A stretch of 64,000 nucleotides of DNA from contig NZ_CP007035.1 in NCBI RefSeq assembly GCF_000243115.2, forward strand, positions 2,604,001 to 2,668,000, read 5' to 3'. Below are positions 7,263 through 15,922 of this stretch, one piece after another. The stretch is from Niabella soli DSM 19437 (GTDB taxonomy: Bacteria; Bacteroidota; Bacteroidia; Chitinophagales; Chitinophagaceae). A model generated the notes under the pieces. The model ran no database searches and had not been told where the DNA came from. It saw only the letters and a program-made list of their open reading frames with translations. The stretch's first letter is position 1, and the number at the start of each line of letters is the position of its first letter. The position numbers were made by a program, and so were the translations under genes.

Positions 7263-8105
7263 ATGAAATACATTTCAGGTATTTTATCAGTGCTTGTTGT
7301 TTTAGTTTCCTGCCATACGGCAAAAAAAGTACAGCGCATGCCCCCTCCCGTTACGGCCGACTCATCGGTAAAAGTAGAGACGTCTTCTACTAACGAAACG
7401 GATAAATTAAAACACAAGGATACCGCCCTTATCACCGAATCGATCCATTCCGTTCTGGAAAAGATGAATCATATCAATTACACTACTTTTTCAGGAAAGG
7501 CAGAAGCCTCTTATTCCGCCAAAGGCGATACTAAAAGTTTTGACGTTAAAGTGGAAATGAAAAAAGACAGCCTGATATGGGCTTCCGTTACCGGGCCTTT
7601 AGGTATTGAAGGCGCAAGAGCCCTGATCACCAAAGACTCCGTACGTATAATAAACAGGCTCAATAAACAATATATTTCATCAAGTTACGTTTATTTACAG
7701 GAAAGGCTGGGACTACCTGCTGATTTATCAACGCTTCAGGATCTGCTGGTGGGTAATCCTGTTTTTATTGATAGCAATAACAGCAGTTATACCAAAAAAG
7801 ACAATAATATTCAAATAACAAGTACAACAAGATTTTTCAGGAACCTGTTAACGGTACTGCTTCCCGATTATCTGCCCTCCGACAGTAAGCTGGAGGATGT
7901 AGACGCGGGGAGGAACCGGTCTGCGCTGCTGCATTACGAAAATTATGAAAAAGTAAACAACTTTCAGTTCCCGAAAGCGCGTCAGATAAAAGTGACATAT
8001 AAAACAGACATCCAGATAACATTAAATTATAAATCGTTTAATTTCAACGAAGCAATAAGCACGCCCTTTTCCGTTCCGAAAGGCTATAAAAAGATAGACC
8101 GGTAG
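7263..8105 (+). CDS. DUF4292 family lipoprotein
   Basis: The 280-aa protein starts with a lipoprotein signal (hydrophobic residues 4-16, lipobox VLVSC with Cys17), then a Ser/Thr/Lys linker and a large beta-rich domain from about residue 55 to the end. This is the DUF4292 layout, a Bacteroidota family of unknown role thought by fold to resemble LolA/LolB-type lipoprotein carriers (inference from family). It follows dut by 46 bases and precedes the LytM-like gene by 28 bases, an order seen in other Bacteroidota. It would sit in the periplasm on a membrane anchor. Confidence 0.85.
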   Translation: MKYISGILSVLVVLVSCHTAKKVQRMPPPVTADSSVKVETSSTNETDKLKHKDTALITESIHSVLEKMNHINYTTFSGKAEASYSAKGDTKSFDVKVEMKKDSLIWASVTGPLGIEGARALITKDSVRIINRLNKQYISSSYVYLQERLGLPADLSTLQDLLVGNPVFIDSNNSSYTKKDNNIQITSTTRFFRNLLTVLLPDYLPSDSKLEDVDAGRNRSALLHYENYEKVNNFQFPKARQIKVTYKTDIQITLNYKSFNFNEAISTPFSVPKGYKKIDR

Positions 8106-8133
8106 CAACGCAGCTTAAAACTTTGAATGCTTT

Positions 8134-9030
8134 ATGACTAAAACAAAAAATGGACTTTTGGCAATCCTTTTGGTACTGACCGGAAACGTATTTGCGCAAA
8201 ATGATGCGAAAATAACATTGAAAAAGGACCGCGCCATGATGATCAATGAAATGAACCAGATTGAGCGCACGTTCAAAACCACCAAAAAAATTTCCCGTGA
8301 GGCTATGATGGAATTGACCGACCTGAACCGGAAGATCGAGGGCCAGGAACGTTATGTAACAAGCATGTCGCGACAGGAGCCTCCTGTTTTCACAACCGAA
8401 GAAATGCAGGATGCCACAAGGGAAATAACCCGTATTAAACGAACTGTTGAAACGCTCAGAAACTATTATTATCATCCGGAAAGCATCCCCAAAGACAAGA
8501 ATACTGCCGCAGCCCGGCCGGCTGCTCCAGCCCCCGCCTACACTCCCCCGGCCAGAACCTATCCCGTTCTGCCTCCACAACAGCATGCCACTTTCCCGGT
8601 AAGCAATGCTGCATTAACCGGCGACTTTGGCCTGTACCGCGGACAGATCCCTTATCCGCTCGAAAAAGGAACTGTGATCCAGGGTTTTGGCCGTTTTAAA
8701 ATAGAAGGATCGGGTCCGGAGATCATGGGCGATAACCCCGGCTGCACTTTTTCCGCCCCTGTAAATTCTGCAGTGAAAGCCGTTTTCGAGGGCGATGTGA
8801 TCAGCATTTCAAAAATGGGCAGCACTTTTTACATCGTAGTACGCCACGGCCGTTATTTTACAGCCTATAGTAATCTGGCCAGTTCCACGGTAACAAAAGG
8901 ATCCAGGGTAAAAGCCGGTCAGGTTATTGGCACCGTAGGGCGCGACGACGAAACCGGTTATGGCAAGCTGGACTTTATTTTAATGTTTGATGATAAGAAC
9001 CTGGACCCCCAGGCATGGTTTGTACATTAA
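8134..9030 (+). CDS. Degenerate LytM/M23 (EnvC-like) secreted protein
   Basis: The protein has a signal peptide (residues 1-21, cut after VFAQ), a coiled-coil region at about 25-115, a Pro/Ala linker and a C-terminal LytM fold from about 175. In active M23 endopeptidases zinc is bound by a first His, an Asp and an HxH motif. Here the HxH position reads LDFIL, and the first metal His-x3-Asp motif is not visible, so the enzyme is very probably inactive. That pattern is known from EnvC/NlpD-type proteins, which activate amidases through a degenerate LytM domain and a coiled coil. I infer a role in activating cell-wall splitting. It ends before a strong bidirectional terminator. Confidence 0.82.
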   Translation: MTKTKNGLLAILLVLTGNVFAQNDAKITLKKDRAMMINEMNQIERTFKTTKKISREAMMELTDLNRKIEGQERYVTSMSRQEPPVFTTEEMQDATREITRIKRTVETLRNYYYHPESIPKDKNTAAARPAAPAPAYTPPARTYPVLPPQQHATFPVSNAALTGDFGLYRGQIPYPLEKGTVIQGFGRFKIEGSGPEIMGDNPGCTFSAPVNSAVKAVFEGDVISISKMGSTFYIVVRHGRYFTAYSNLASSTVTKGSRVKAGQVIGTVGRDDETGYGKLDFILMFDDKNLDPQAWFVH

Positions 9031-9060
9031 GAGAGAATCAAAATATTCACGCTATAAAAA

Positions 9061-9090
9061 AGGGCGTCTCTTAATCGGAGACGCCCTTTT
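9061..9090. terminator. Bidirectional intrinsic terminator
   Basis: A perfect 10-bp stem AGGGCGTCTC/GAGACGCCCT with a 7-base loop has an A-run before it and a T-run after it. It lies between the convergent LytM-like gene and queA and can serve both. Confidence 0.9.
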
Positions 9091-9106
9091 CAGTACTGCG
9101 TTCTTA

Positions 9107-10156
9107 TCAAATAATCAGCAACGCATCTCCATAACTGAAGAAACGATACTTATCCTTAATAGCTTTTTTATAGGCCTCCGTGGTTAATTCATAGCCCGCA
9201 AAGGCGCTCGTCATGATCATGAGGCTTGTTTTAGGCAAATGGAAATTGGTCACCAGGGCATTGGCAATATGGAAATCATACGGGGGATGAATAAACATAT
9301 TCGTCCAGCCCTCCGATGGTTTCAATAATTTTTGCGCGGTAAACGAGGACTCCATCGCCCGCATGGTAGTAGTGCCAATAGAACAAATGCGATGGTTGGT
9401 TTCCTTGGCTTTATTTACAACCCGGCAGGCTGCTTCATCAATATGATAATATTCCGCATCCATTTTATGCTTGCTCAGATCTTCTACTTCAATAGGGCGG
9501 AACGTTCCCAAACCGGTATGTAATGTTACTTCCGCAAAACGGATCCCCTGTATTTCCAAACGCTTGATCAGTTCGCGGCTGAAGTGCAAACCGGCAGTTG
9601 GCGCAGCCACAGCTCCTTCATGTTTGGCGTAAACCGTCTGGTAACGCTCTTTATCGTCCTCATCCGGCTTCCGCTTAATATATTTAGGCAATGGTGTTTC
9701 GCCCAGCGCCTCCAGTTGCGCTTTAAATTCTTCCTCGCTTCCTTCCCACAAAAAGCGGATGGTACGACCGCGACTGGTCGTATTATCGATCACCTCGGCC
9801 ACCAACTCTTCATTATCGCCAAAATATAACTTGTTGCCCACGCGTATTTTGCGGGCAGGATCCACAATAACGTCCCAAAGACGGTTCTGTTTATTTAATT
9901 CCCTTAAAAGAAAAACTTCAATTTTAGCTCCTGTTTTCTCCTTGCGGCCATACATGCGCGCCGGGAATACCTTCGTATTATTTACAACAAATACATCCTT
10001 ATCATCAAAATAGTCCAGAATGTCGCGAAAATGCTTGTTCTCCATTTGCCCGGTCTGGCGGTGAACCACCATCATACGGGCGTCTTCTCTTTTTTTGGCT
10101 GGATGTTGTGCAATAAGGTTTAAGGGAAGGTCGAATTGAAATTGTGAAAGCTTCAT
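9107..10156 (-). CDS. queA: S-adenosylmethionine:tRNA ribosyltransferase-isomerase
   Basis: QueA transfers and rearranges the ribosyl part of SAM onto preQ1-modified tRNA to give epoxyqueuosine, in the cytoplasm. The 349-aa protein matches the family along its length, beginning with [21 protein letters not shown] and including [10 protein letters not shown], the [16 protein letters not shown] block and the C-terminal [10 protein letters not shown]-like end. The start at 10156 is the first ATG. The promoter box TACCTTTG is 135 bases upstream, so there is a long leader. No other queuosine gene is in the window. Confidence 0.95.
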   Translation of the reverse strand: MKLSQFQFDLPLNLIAQHPAKKREDARMMVVHRQTGQMENKHFRDILDYFDDKDVFVVNNTKVFPARMYGRKEKTGAKIEVFLLRELNKQNRLWDVIVDPARKIRVGNKLYFGDNEELVAEVIDNTTSRGRTIRFLWEGSEEEFKAQLEALGETPLPKYIKRKPDEDDKERYQTVYAKHEGAVAAPTAGLHFSRELIKRLEIQGIRFAEVTLHTGLGTFRPIEVEDLSKHKMDAEYYHIDEAACRVVNKAKETNHRICSIGTTTMRAMESSFTAQKLLKPSEGWTNMFIHPPYDFHIANALVTNFHLPKTSLMIMTSAFAGYELTTEAYKKAIKDKYRFFSYGDALLII

Positions 10157-10290
10157 TATACGTATTAATAGTTTTAAATGCCCTTATCTAAAACAAGTGA
10201 AGCGGGGAAGAAGTTTTGAATAGGCTGATTATCAGCATATTTTAGCTTTCGATCCCCGGTCTTACGGCACCGGTTTTCGATTTGTGGGTG

Positions 10291-10298
10291 CAAAGGTA
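10291..10298 (-). promoter_or_regulatory. -7 box TACCTTTG for queA
   Basis: The complement reads TACCTTTG, matching TAnnTTTG, and is followed by GC as in many promoters of this phylum. It lies 135 bases before the queA start, leaving room for a regulated leader. Confidence 0.5.
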
Positions 10299-10337
10299 CT
10301 AAATTTACAGGAATTTCCGGTTTATTTTTATATAACC

Positions 10338-10391
10338 AGCTATAGTGCCCGTAGCGGCGGTCTTGCTACGCTCAGTTCAACGTAGTGCAAA
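10338..10391. repeat. Dispersed repeat with CTTGCTACGCTCAGTT core
   Basis: This is the second copy of the family at 4384-4437, with the same exact core and diverged flank. It continues into GTGCAAAGCGCAGC, which may belong to the element. Confidence 0.7.
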
Positions 10392-10541
10392 GCGCAGCAA
10401 TATTTCGTTGAAATGCCCGGTGTAAGCTGTTAGTTTTTTTTAGACCTCGGCCCCTGCCGAATAACAAAAAAAACTTATGTTACTAGTGTTGCGGTTTTAC
10501 AAAAACCACCGTTTCTTATTTTGTACCAAAAACATTGCCAT

Positions 10542-11306
10542 ATGCCTGCAATAAAATCGTTGGCCCTATGCCTGCTCGCGTTAACAACCATGTTTCAACT
10601 AAAAGCTCAAACAAAAATCTGGATTACCGGAGGTATCAATTTTTCCGGTGCCAAAATAAAGAATATGTACTACCCAGAGACCGCATCTCAGCCGGCAAAA
10701 ACCGGTTTCCATGCCGGAACAGTTGTGGCAATTCCTGTTGGCACGCTCTTTAGTTTTGAACCTGGATTGGAGTATATTACAAAAGGCTATCATTATAATA
10801 CCCGGGTACCTCTTACCGGCACAGCCAATACCGCGCCCATAGAATATATCAGGGAACAGGATATAAGGCCCTCTTTTCTTCAGTTGCCGCTCCATTTCGT
10901 GTATAAGCCTCGTATAGGGCAAAATGCATTGCTTATCGGAGCAGGACCTTATTTTGCATATGGGATAGGAGGCACAGGGAAAAATTATTCCTATTATACT
11001 GACGGCACGCAGGTGGACAATAGTTCGGCCAAATTAAAATTTAAACACGACCTGGGTCAACCTATGGAAAATTATTTATATAGTGCTGCCGCAACCTATT
11101 CTTACAACGCGTCGGATATTATTTACAGCCAACCCCTGGACGTTGGTATCAGCACTTTGTTAGGATTTGAGTTACATCGCAATTACAGGATCCAGCTAAA
11201 CAGCCAGATAGGCTTAAAAAATGTTGCCGCGCCCTATAAGGGCCAGGAAAAACAAAGCGTTTTAAAAAACAGGAGTTTTGGAGTATCATTGGGGTACAGA
11301 TTTTAA
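10542..11306 (+). CDS. Outer-membrane beta-barrel protein (PorT-like)
   Basis: A signal peptide (MPAIKSLALCLLALTTMF, cut after KAQ) is followed by alternating hydrophobic/polar strands with Tyr and Gly, typical of small porin-like barrels, ending in the aromatic strand SFGVSLGYRF. I chose the ATG at 10542, since the 10521 start adds seven residues before the signal. The barrel would have about eight strands and sit in the outer membrane. The family has no defined function. A TTATTTTG box at about 10520 may be its promoter. Confidence 0.8.
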   Translation: MPAIKSLALCLLALTTMFQLKAQTKIWITGGINFSGAKIKNMYYPETASQPAKTGFHAGTVVAIPVGTLFSFEPGLEYITKGYHYNTRVPLTGTANTAPIEYIREQDIRPSFLQLPLHFVYKPRIGQNALLIGAGPYFAYGIGGTGKNYSYYTDGTQVDNSSAKLKFKHDLGQPMENYLYSAAATYSYNASDIIYSQPLDVGISTLLGFELHRNYRIQLNSQIGLKNVAAPYKGQEKQSVLKNRSFGVSLGYRF

Positions 11307-11340
11307 GCTCCGTTCATTGGTGTAAACCTGTTAGGAGCTC

Positions 11341-13062
11341 TTAAAGAGCTGACAGGGTGGGCCTCCCTTTGGGTATTGAGGCGATCAATTTTTGCGTATA
11401 AGCGCTTTGCGGATGCTCATAAATAACATCTGCAGGTCCGCTTTCTTCAATTTTACCCTTATTCATCACCAGGATACGGTCGCTGAAATAACGCACCACC
11501 GCCAGGTCGTGACTGATAAAAATGATGGTAAAGCCCAACTCCTTCTTAAGATCATTCAGCAGGTTCAGCACCTGCGCCTGTACGCTCACATCCAGCGCGG
11601 AAACGGATTCATCGCAAATAATAAAAGAAGGCTTCACCGCTAGTGCCCGCGCAATCACGATCCGCTGGCGCTGCCCCCCGCTAAATTCATGCGGATAGCG
11701 TTCATAATGCTCCGGCAGCAGTCCCACTTTCAACAACAGTTCTTCCACCCGTTTTCTTCGTTGCGCCCCATTCTTTTCAATTCCATAAACTTTTAGGGGC
11801 TCTTCTATAGCATCTCCAATCTTTTCTCTTGGGTTTAATGATGAATAGGGATCCTGGAAAACGATCTGTAATTGTTTCCGTAATTCGCGCAGTTCTTCTT
11901 TTTTGAACAGCAGCATATTGTTGCCCTGGTATACGATACTACCAGCCGTTGCCGGTATTAAGCGCAGCAAAGCCCTTCCCAACGATGTTTTTCCGCAACC
12001 GCTTTCTCCCACCAGGCCCAGGGTTTCATTTTCATACACTTCAAAGCTAACATCGTTCACTGCCTTTGTATAGCTAACCGGTTTGCCCAACCAGGTTTTT
12101 TCCTTAGGGAACCACACTTCCAGGTTTTCAACTTTTAATAAAACAGCGTCTGCATCAATTTTTAGCAACTTTTCTTTTTCCTGACGGATCATTTTTCCCT
12201 GCGGCTGCTTTTCGTCCATAAAATCGCTGACCACAGGCAGCCGGTCTCCCCGCCTATGATTTACCGGCCGGCAAGCCAACAAGGCTTTTGTATAGGGATG
12301 CTGCGGGTGCTGAAAAATTGTTGCCACGGGGCCTTCTTCCATTATTGCCCCTTTATATAATACCACGGCACGGTCAGCTATTTCAGCCACCACCCCCAGG
12401 TCATGAGTAATAAAAATGACCCCCATTCCCGTTTCTTTTTGCAATGTTTTAATCAGTTGCAATACCGTTTTCTGCACTGTTACATCCAGGGCTGTTGTGG
12501 GCTCATCGCAGATCAGCAATTCCGGTTTGCAACACATCGCCATGGCGATCATCACCCGCTGCTTTTGCCCGCCGCTCAACTGATGGGGGTATCGTTGATA
12601 AATCCCCTCCGGATCCGGTAGCTGCACCCGTTCAAACCATTGGATGGCCTGCGTTTTAGCAGTTTCTTTGGACACCTGGTGATGCGCGCGGATGGCTTCT
12701 GCCACCTGGTTGCCACAGGTATAAACCGGGTTTAGCGAAGTCATGGGCTCCTGGAAGATCATGGAAATGGCATTCCCCCTTATTTCCTGCAACTGTTCCG
12801 ACGTTGCTTTTAAAAGATCAATGGGTGAACCATTTTCCCTGTGGTAGAGAATTGAACCACTTACGTATTTGGCCGGAGGCGTGGGAATCAATCGCAGGAT
12901 GGAAAGGGAAGTAACCGATTTCCCGGAACCCGATTCCCCCACTAATGCTACGATCTCTCCTTTTTTTATTTCGACAGAGATGTCTTTTAATGCATGATTG
13001 GTGCGTTCATCCGATACAAAGTCTACCGAAAGATGCTGAATATCCAGTAAAACCCGCTGCAT
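11341..13062 (-). CDS. Fused dipeptide/oligopeptide ABC transporter ATP-binding protein
   Basis: This 573-aa protein has two complete nucleotide-binding domains in one chain, as in YejF or GsiA. Domain 1 shows Walker A GESGSGKS (42-49), signature LSGGQKQR and Walker B LLICDEPTTALD; domain 2 shows GESGCGKT, FSGGQRQR and FIICDESVSALD. Each domain ends with the oligopeptide-type C-terminal extension. It powers import of peptides or similar substrates from the cytoplasmic side. No permease or binding-protein genes are nearby, so its partners are encoded elsewhere. It overlaps the stop of the upstream lipoprotein gene by one base (TAATG), so translation is probably coupled. Confidence 0.92.
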   Translation of the reverse strand: MQRVLLDIQHLSVDFVSDERTNHALKDISVEIKKGEIVALVGESGSGKSVTSLSILRLIPTPPAKYVSGSILYHRENGSPIDLLKATSEQLQEIRGNAISMIFQEPMTSLNPVYTCGNQVAEAIRAHHQVSKETAKTQAIQWFERVQLPDPEGIYQRYPHQLSGGQKQRVMIAMAMCCKPELLICDEPTTALDVTVQKTVLQLIKTLQKETGMGVIFITHDLGVVAEIADRAVVLYKGAIMEEGPVATIFQHPQHPYTKALLACRPVNHRRGDRLPVVSDFMDEKQPQGKMIRQEKEKLLKIDADAVLLKVENLEVWFPKEKTWLGKPVSYTKAVNDVSFEVYENETLGLVGESGCGKTSLGRALLRLIPATAGSIVYQGNNMLLFKKEELRELRKQLQIVFQDPYSSLNPREKIGDAIEEPLKVYGIEKNGAQRRKRVEELLLKVGLLPEHYERYPHEFSGGQRQRIVIARALAVKPSFIICDESVSALDVSVQAQVLNLLNDLKKELGFTIIFISHDLAVVRYFSDRILVMNKGKIEESGPADVIYEHPQSAYTQKLIASIPKGRPTLSAL

Positions 13063-13448
13063 TATTGAATAACTTTAATCGTTAACCGTTTTTCGGGGGT
13101 TGGATAATAGGCCATACACACCGCACAGTTTTGCCCTTTTTCTTCCGGGATTATTTCAAAATAAAAAGTATCGCCCTGTTTCAGGGTCGATGGGAAATTA
13201 CAGGGGTTGGTGATCGCAAATGCTTTCTTATAAGTTTTTTTGGTTTGTGGGTTGGTCCAGGTGGCGGCTACCAGTGCCGGATCAATGGCCCCTTCAATAA
13301 CAGAAAAAGTATAATTGGAGCAAAGACCTGCTACTTCAAAACGCGCTTTGTAGCGATGGCCGGCACCGCCAGACATTTTTGGCGAGCAAGAGCTATATGC
13401 TGCAATGGCAATTACTAAAGCAATAAAAATCCCTGGTTTCTTTTTCAT
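13062..13448 (-). CDS. Hypothetical lipoprotein (128 aa)
   Basis: I do not recognise the family. It has a lipoprotein signal (KKKPGIFIALVIAIAAYSSC, Cys21) followed by a compact beta-rich domain with five further cysteines, including a CAVC pair near residue 110, which may form disulfides in the periplasm. The stop overlaps the ATG of the fused ABC ATPase by one base, so the two are one operon and the lipoprotein might be linked to that transporter, but it is far too small to be a normal solute-binding protein. It may simply be an envelope protein of unknown role. Confidence 0.75.
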   Translation of the reverse strand: MKKKPGIFIALVIAIAAYSSCSPKMSGGAGHRYKARFEVAGLCSNYTFSVIEGAIDPALVAATWTNPQTKKTYKKAFAITNPCNFPSTLKQGDTFYFEIIPEEKGQNCAVCMAYYPTPEKRLTIKVIQ

Positions 13449-13492
13449 TTGTTTGATTTTTGGTTAAAAGTAGGTGCTATTATCTTCACCCT

Positions 13493-13593
13493 CGTCCCGA
13501 ACGAATCCCGCGAAGCGGGAAGCAGAGGGGATCTTGTCCCAGAATAATTAGATTTTCCCTCATTCCGCTTTGCGGAATTCGTCAAAATGACGG
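13493..13593. repeat. Imperfect inverted repeat, CGTCATTTCGA family
   Basis: The arms CGTCCCGAACGAATCCCGCG and (complement) CGTCATTTTGACGAATTCCG share the plan of the element at 916-1020. Inner palindromes CCCGCGAAGCGGG and TCCGCTTTGCGGA add small hairpins in each arm. Confidence 0.72.
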
Positions 13594-13651
13594 AGCCTTT
13601 GAATGTTTCTTTATCATTGAGCGCTGCATGACTTCAATTATTTATGTTTGC

Positions 13652-14422
13652 TTAAAACCGCAAATGCCGTACGGTTTGCCCGTTATTGATCAGTTGCTTT
13701 AAAGAATCAATCCCGATCTTAAGATGATTTTCCACATATTTGGCCGTCACTTTTTTATCGCTTTCCGCTGTTTTTACCCCGTCGGGGATCATGGGTTGAT
13801 CGCTCACCAGCAATAATGCTCCTGTAGGGATCTTATTATAAAATCCTACAGTAAATATAGTCGCCGTTTCCATATCAACCGCGTAGGCTCTTATTTTTTG
13901 CAGGTAGGCTTTAAATTCCTCATCATGCTCCCAAACCCGTCGGTTGGTGGTATAAACCGTGCCCGTCCAATAATCCGTTTTTGCTTCGCGAATAGTGGTA
14001 CTCACGGCCTTCTGTAACGCAAAGGCCGGCAACGCAGGCACTTCCCCCGGGAAATAATCATCGGAGGTCCCTTCTCCCCGTATCGCCGCTATGGGTAAAA
14101 TAAGATCGCCCACATTATTGCGTTTCTTCAGGCCGCCGCATTTCCCCAGGAACAAAACTGCCTTGGGCGCTATCGCCGTAAGGAGGTCCATGATCGTAGC
14201 CGCCGTGGGGCTGCCCATCCCAAAATTAATAATGGTGATATCGCCGGCTGTAGCGCATTGCATGGGCTTGTCTTTTCCTATTACTTCTACTTTATTCCAC
14301 TCTGCAAACAGGTTTACATAGTTGCTGAAATTGGTCAGCAGAATATACTCCCCAAAATTTTTCAGATTCTCTCCGGTATAACGGGGCAGCCAGTTCTTTA
14401 CAATTTCCTCTTTTGTTTTCAT
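13652..14422 (-). CDS. amn: AMP nucleosidase (short Bacteroidota type)
   Basis: The enzyme hydrolyses AMP to adenine and ribose 5-phosphate, or a related nucleotide, as part of purine salvage in the cytoplasm. The 256-aa protein has the phosphorylase/nucleosidase fold: GMGSPTAATIMD near residue 70, the LGKCGGL turn, and the ADMET-like block YAVDMETATIF followed by LLLVSDQP. It lacks the long N-terminal domain of E. coli Amn, as is usual in this phylum. The ATG at 14422 is preferred over a GTG two codons upstream. Purine nucleoside phosphorylase activity is the main alternative. Confidence 0.85.
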   Translation of the reverse strand: MKTKEEIVKNWLPRYTGENLKNFGEYILLTNFSNYVNLFAEWNKVEVIGKDKPMQCATAGDITIINFGMGSPTAATIMDLLTAIAPKAVLFLGKCGGLKKRNNVGDLILPIAAIRGEGTSDDYFPGEVPALPAFALQKAVSTTIREAKTDYWTGTVYTTNRRVWEHDEEFKAYLQKIRAYAVDMETATIFTVGFYNKIPTGALLLVSDQPMIPDGVKTAESDKKVTAKYVENHLKIGIDSLKQLINNGQTVRHLRF

Positions 14423-14477
14423 CCGCACTTCACAATTAAATATTCAATATTTTACATTTCAGAGCTAAATTAACCTT

Positions 14478-14485
14478 TATTTTTG
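14478..14485 (+). promoter_or_regulatory. -7 box TATTTTTG just before the HsdR_N-like gene
   Basis: TATTTTTG matches TAnnTTTG and ends five bases before the ATG at 14491, again suggesting a leaderless transcript. The region is AT-rich, so chance is possible. Confidence 0.4.
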
Positions 14486-14490
14486 GTTCT

Positions 14491-14937
14491 ATGATTCCTG
14501 TCCGATATCCCCCACCTGATTTTCGTATTGAGACGCGGAACGGACAGCCCTGTATTTTTGACCCGCTCAGAAAAAAATGGCTGGTACTGCAGGAAGAGGA
14601 ATGGATCCGACAGAATTTTATCCAATACCTGTTAAAGGAAATGCATTATCCCCGGGATCTTATTGCTCTTGAAAAAGAAATAAAACTGGGACCGCTCAGG
14701 AAACGTTTCGATATTTTGGTGTTTGACCCGCAACATCAACCCTGGATGCTCATCGAATGCAAGGCGCCCCAGGTGCCTTTAAGCGACGCTGTGTTTAGCC
14801 AGGTGCTACGTTATCACATCACCCTGCCGGCCCGGTATCTCATCATTACGAATGGCAACGCAACGATGGGCTGGGAAAAGGAAAACAACCAACTCAGGGA
14901 AATTGAACTTTTACCTGAATTTTTCGCTGACCACTAA
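14491..14937 (+). CDS. Stand-alone HsdR_N-like PD-(D/E)XK nuclease-domain protein
   Basis: The 148-aa protein is a single domain like the N-terminal nuclease part of type I restriction HsdR subunits. The PD-(D/E)XK core is visible: Asp74 in RFDILVF, then Glu89-Cys-Lys91 (IECKAP), and the downstream QxxxY-type motif Gln104/Tyr108. An upstream Glu near 61-63 completes the usual set. No helicase or specificity genes are nearby, so it is not part of a restriction system here. Homologues of this size are common in Bacteroidota, with unknown function; DNA repair or an RNA/DNA nuclease role is possible. Its 3' end overlaps the convergent dehydrogenase gene by 27 bases. Confidence 0.82.
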   Translation: MIPVRYPPPDFRIETRNGQPCIFDPLRKKWLVLQEEEWIRQNFIQYLLKEMHYPRDLIALEKEIKLGPLRKRFDILVFDPQHQPWMLIECKAPQVPLSDAVFSQVLRYHITLPARYLIITNGNATMGWEKENNQLREIELLPEFFADH

Positions 14938-15801
14938 TTCTTTCGTTCCATGGGAGTAAGAATAAAAGCCTTCTCCCGATTTAACACCCCGCTTTCCCGA
15001 AGCCACCATATTTACCAATAAGGGGCAGGGCGCATATTTCGGATTGCCAAACCCGTTATGCAATACCGTAAGGATCGACAGGCATACATCCAATCCAATA
15101 AAATCTGCCAGTTGCAAAGGGCCCATTGGATGTGCCATACCCAGCTTCATAATAGTATCGATAGCATCCACCTTTGCCACACCTTCATACAAACTATAGA
15201 TCGCCTCGTTGATCATAGGCATCAGGATCCGGTTGGCTACAAAACCAGGGTAGTCGTTGGCGAGCGCCGGTATCTTGCCCAGCTTCTTACTAAGCGCCAC
15301 GATCGTTTCTGAAACGGCGTCACTGGTAGCATAGCCGTTAATAACCTCTACCAGTTGCATCACCGGTACGGGGTTCATAAAATGCATTCCTATTACCCTT
15401 TCCTGCCGTTGGGTCACCGATGCAATTTTTGTAATGGATATGGACGAAGTGTTGGTTGCCAGGATGCATCCCTGCGGGGCTACAGCATCTATTTTTTTAA
15501 AGAGCTCCAGTTTCACAGACTCGTTTTCGGTAGCGGCTTCCACAACCAGGTTGGCGGCAGCAACGCCTGTTTCAACAGATGTTGCCGTTGTAATATTCCG
15601 TAAGGCCTCTTCCTTTTGCTGTGGGGTTATGATGGCTTTTGCCAACTGGCGGTCCAGGTTTTTTTCAATTGTTTGTACTGCCCGCTCCAGTTGTGCCGCA
15701 GCAACATCAACCAACACCACGGTATACCCGTTTTGGGCAAATACATGGGCAATACCATTACCCATCGTTCCGGCACCGATTACAGCAACATTTTTGATCA
15801 T
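14911..15801 (-). CDS. hbd: 3-hydroxybutyryl-CoA dehydrogenase
   Basis: This NAD(P)-dependent enzyme interconverts acetoacetyl-CoA and 3-hydroxybutyryl-CoA in fatty acid, butyrate or phenylacetate-type metabolism. The Rossmann motif GAGTMG (residues 9-14) opens the protein, and the active-site blocks NTSSISIT, HFMNPVPVM and GFVANRIL follow, then the C-terminal helical dimer domain with MGLLQLADFIG-like sequence (MAHPMGPLQLADFIGLD). Length (296 aa) is typical. It is transcribed away from the barnase gene; a TAGGTTTG box lies 20 bases upstream. No other beta-oxidation genes are in the window. Confidence 0.93.
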   Translation of the reverse strand: MIKNVAVIGAGTMGNGIAHVFAQNGYTVVLVDVAAAQLERAVQTIEKNLDRQLAKAIITPQQKEEALRNITTATSVETGVAAANLVVEAATENESVKLELFKKIDAVAPQGCILATNTSSISITKIASVTQRQERVIGMHFMNPVPVMQLVEVINGYATSDAVSETIVALSKKLGKIPALANDYPGFVANRILMPMINEAIYSLYEGVAKVDAIDTIMKLGMAHPMGPLQLADFIGLDVCLSILTVLHNGFGNPKYAPCPLLVNMVASGKRGVKSGEGFYSYSHGTKELVVSEKFR

Positions 15802-15821
15802 AAAAAAGATTTCAAAAAAAG

Positions 15822-15882
15822 CAAACCTACATGATTTTCCTTACCCCACATACATTCGTTAGGATCAATTTATGTAGGTTTG
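15822..15882. promoter_or_regulatory. Mirror-image -7 boxes between hbd and barnase
   Basis: AAACCTACAT (15823-15832) and ATGTAGGTTT (15872-15881) are exact inverted copies. Each contains TAGGTTTG: on the minus strand (15822-15829) 20 bases before hbd, and on the plus strand (15875-15882) facing the barnase gene. They may be two divergent promoters sharing one upstream region, or arms of a regulator site. Confidence 0.45.
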
Positions 15883-15922
15883 TGGATGTAATTCAGATAA
15901 TGGAATCGTTCGGACTTTTTAA

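Larger units (their letters stand above)
10157..10541. other. Divergent queA / beta-barrel intergenic region
   Basis: It contains the queA -7 box (10291-10298), the CTTGCTACGCTCAGTT repeat (10338-10391), and a hairpin around CGGCCCCTGCCG (10458-10469) flanked by T8 on the left and A8 on the right, which could act as a terminator or fold as a stem. No gene is supported. Confidence 0.55.
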
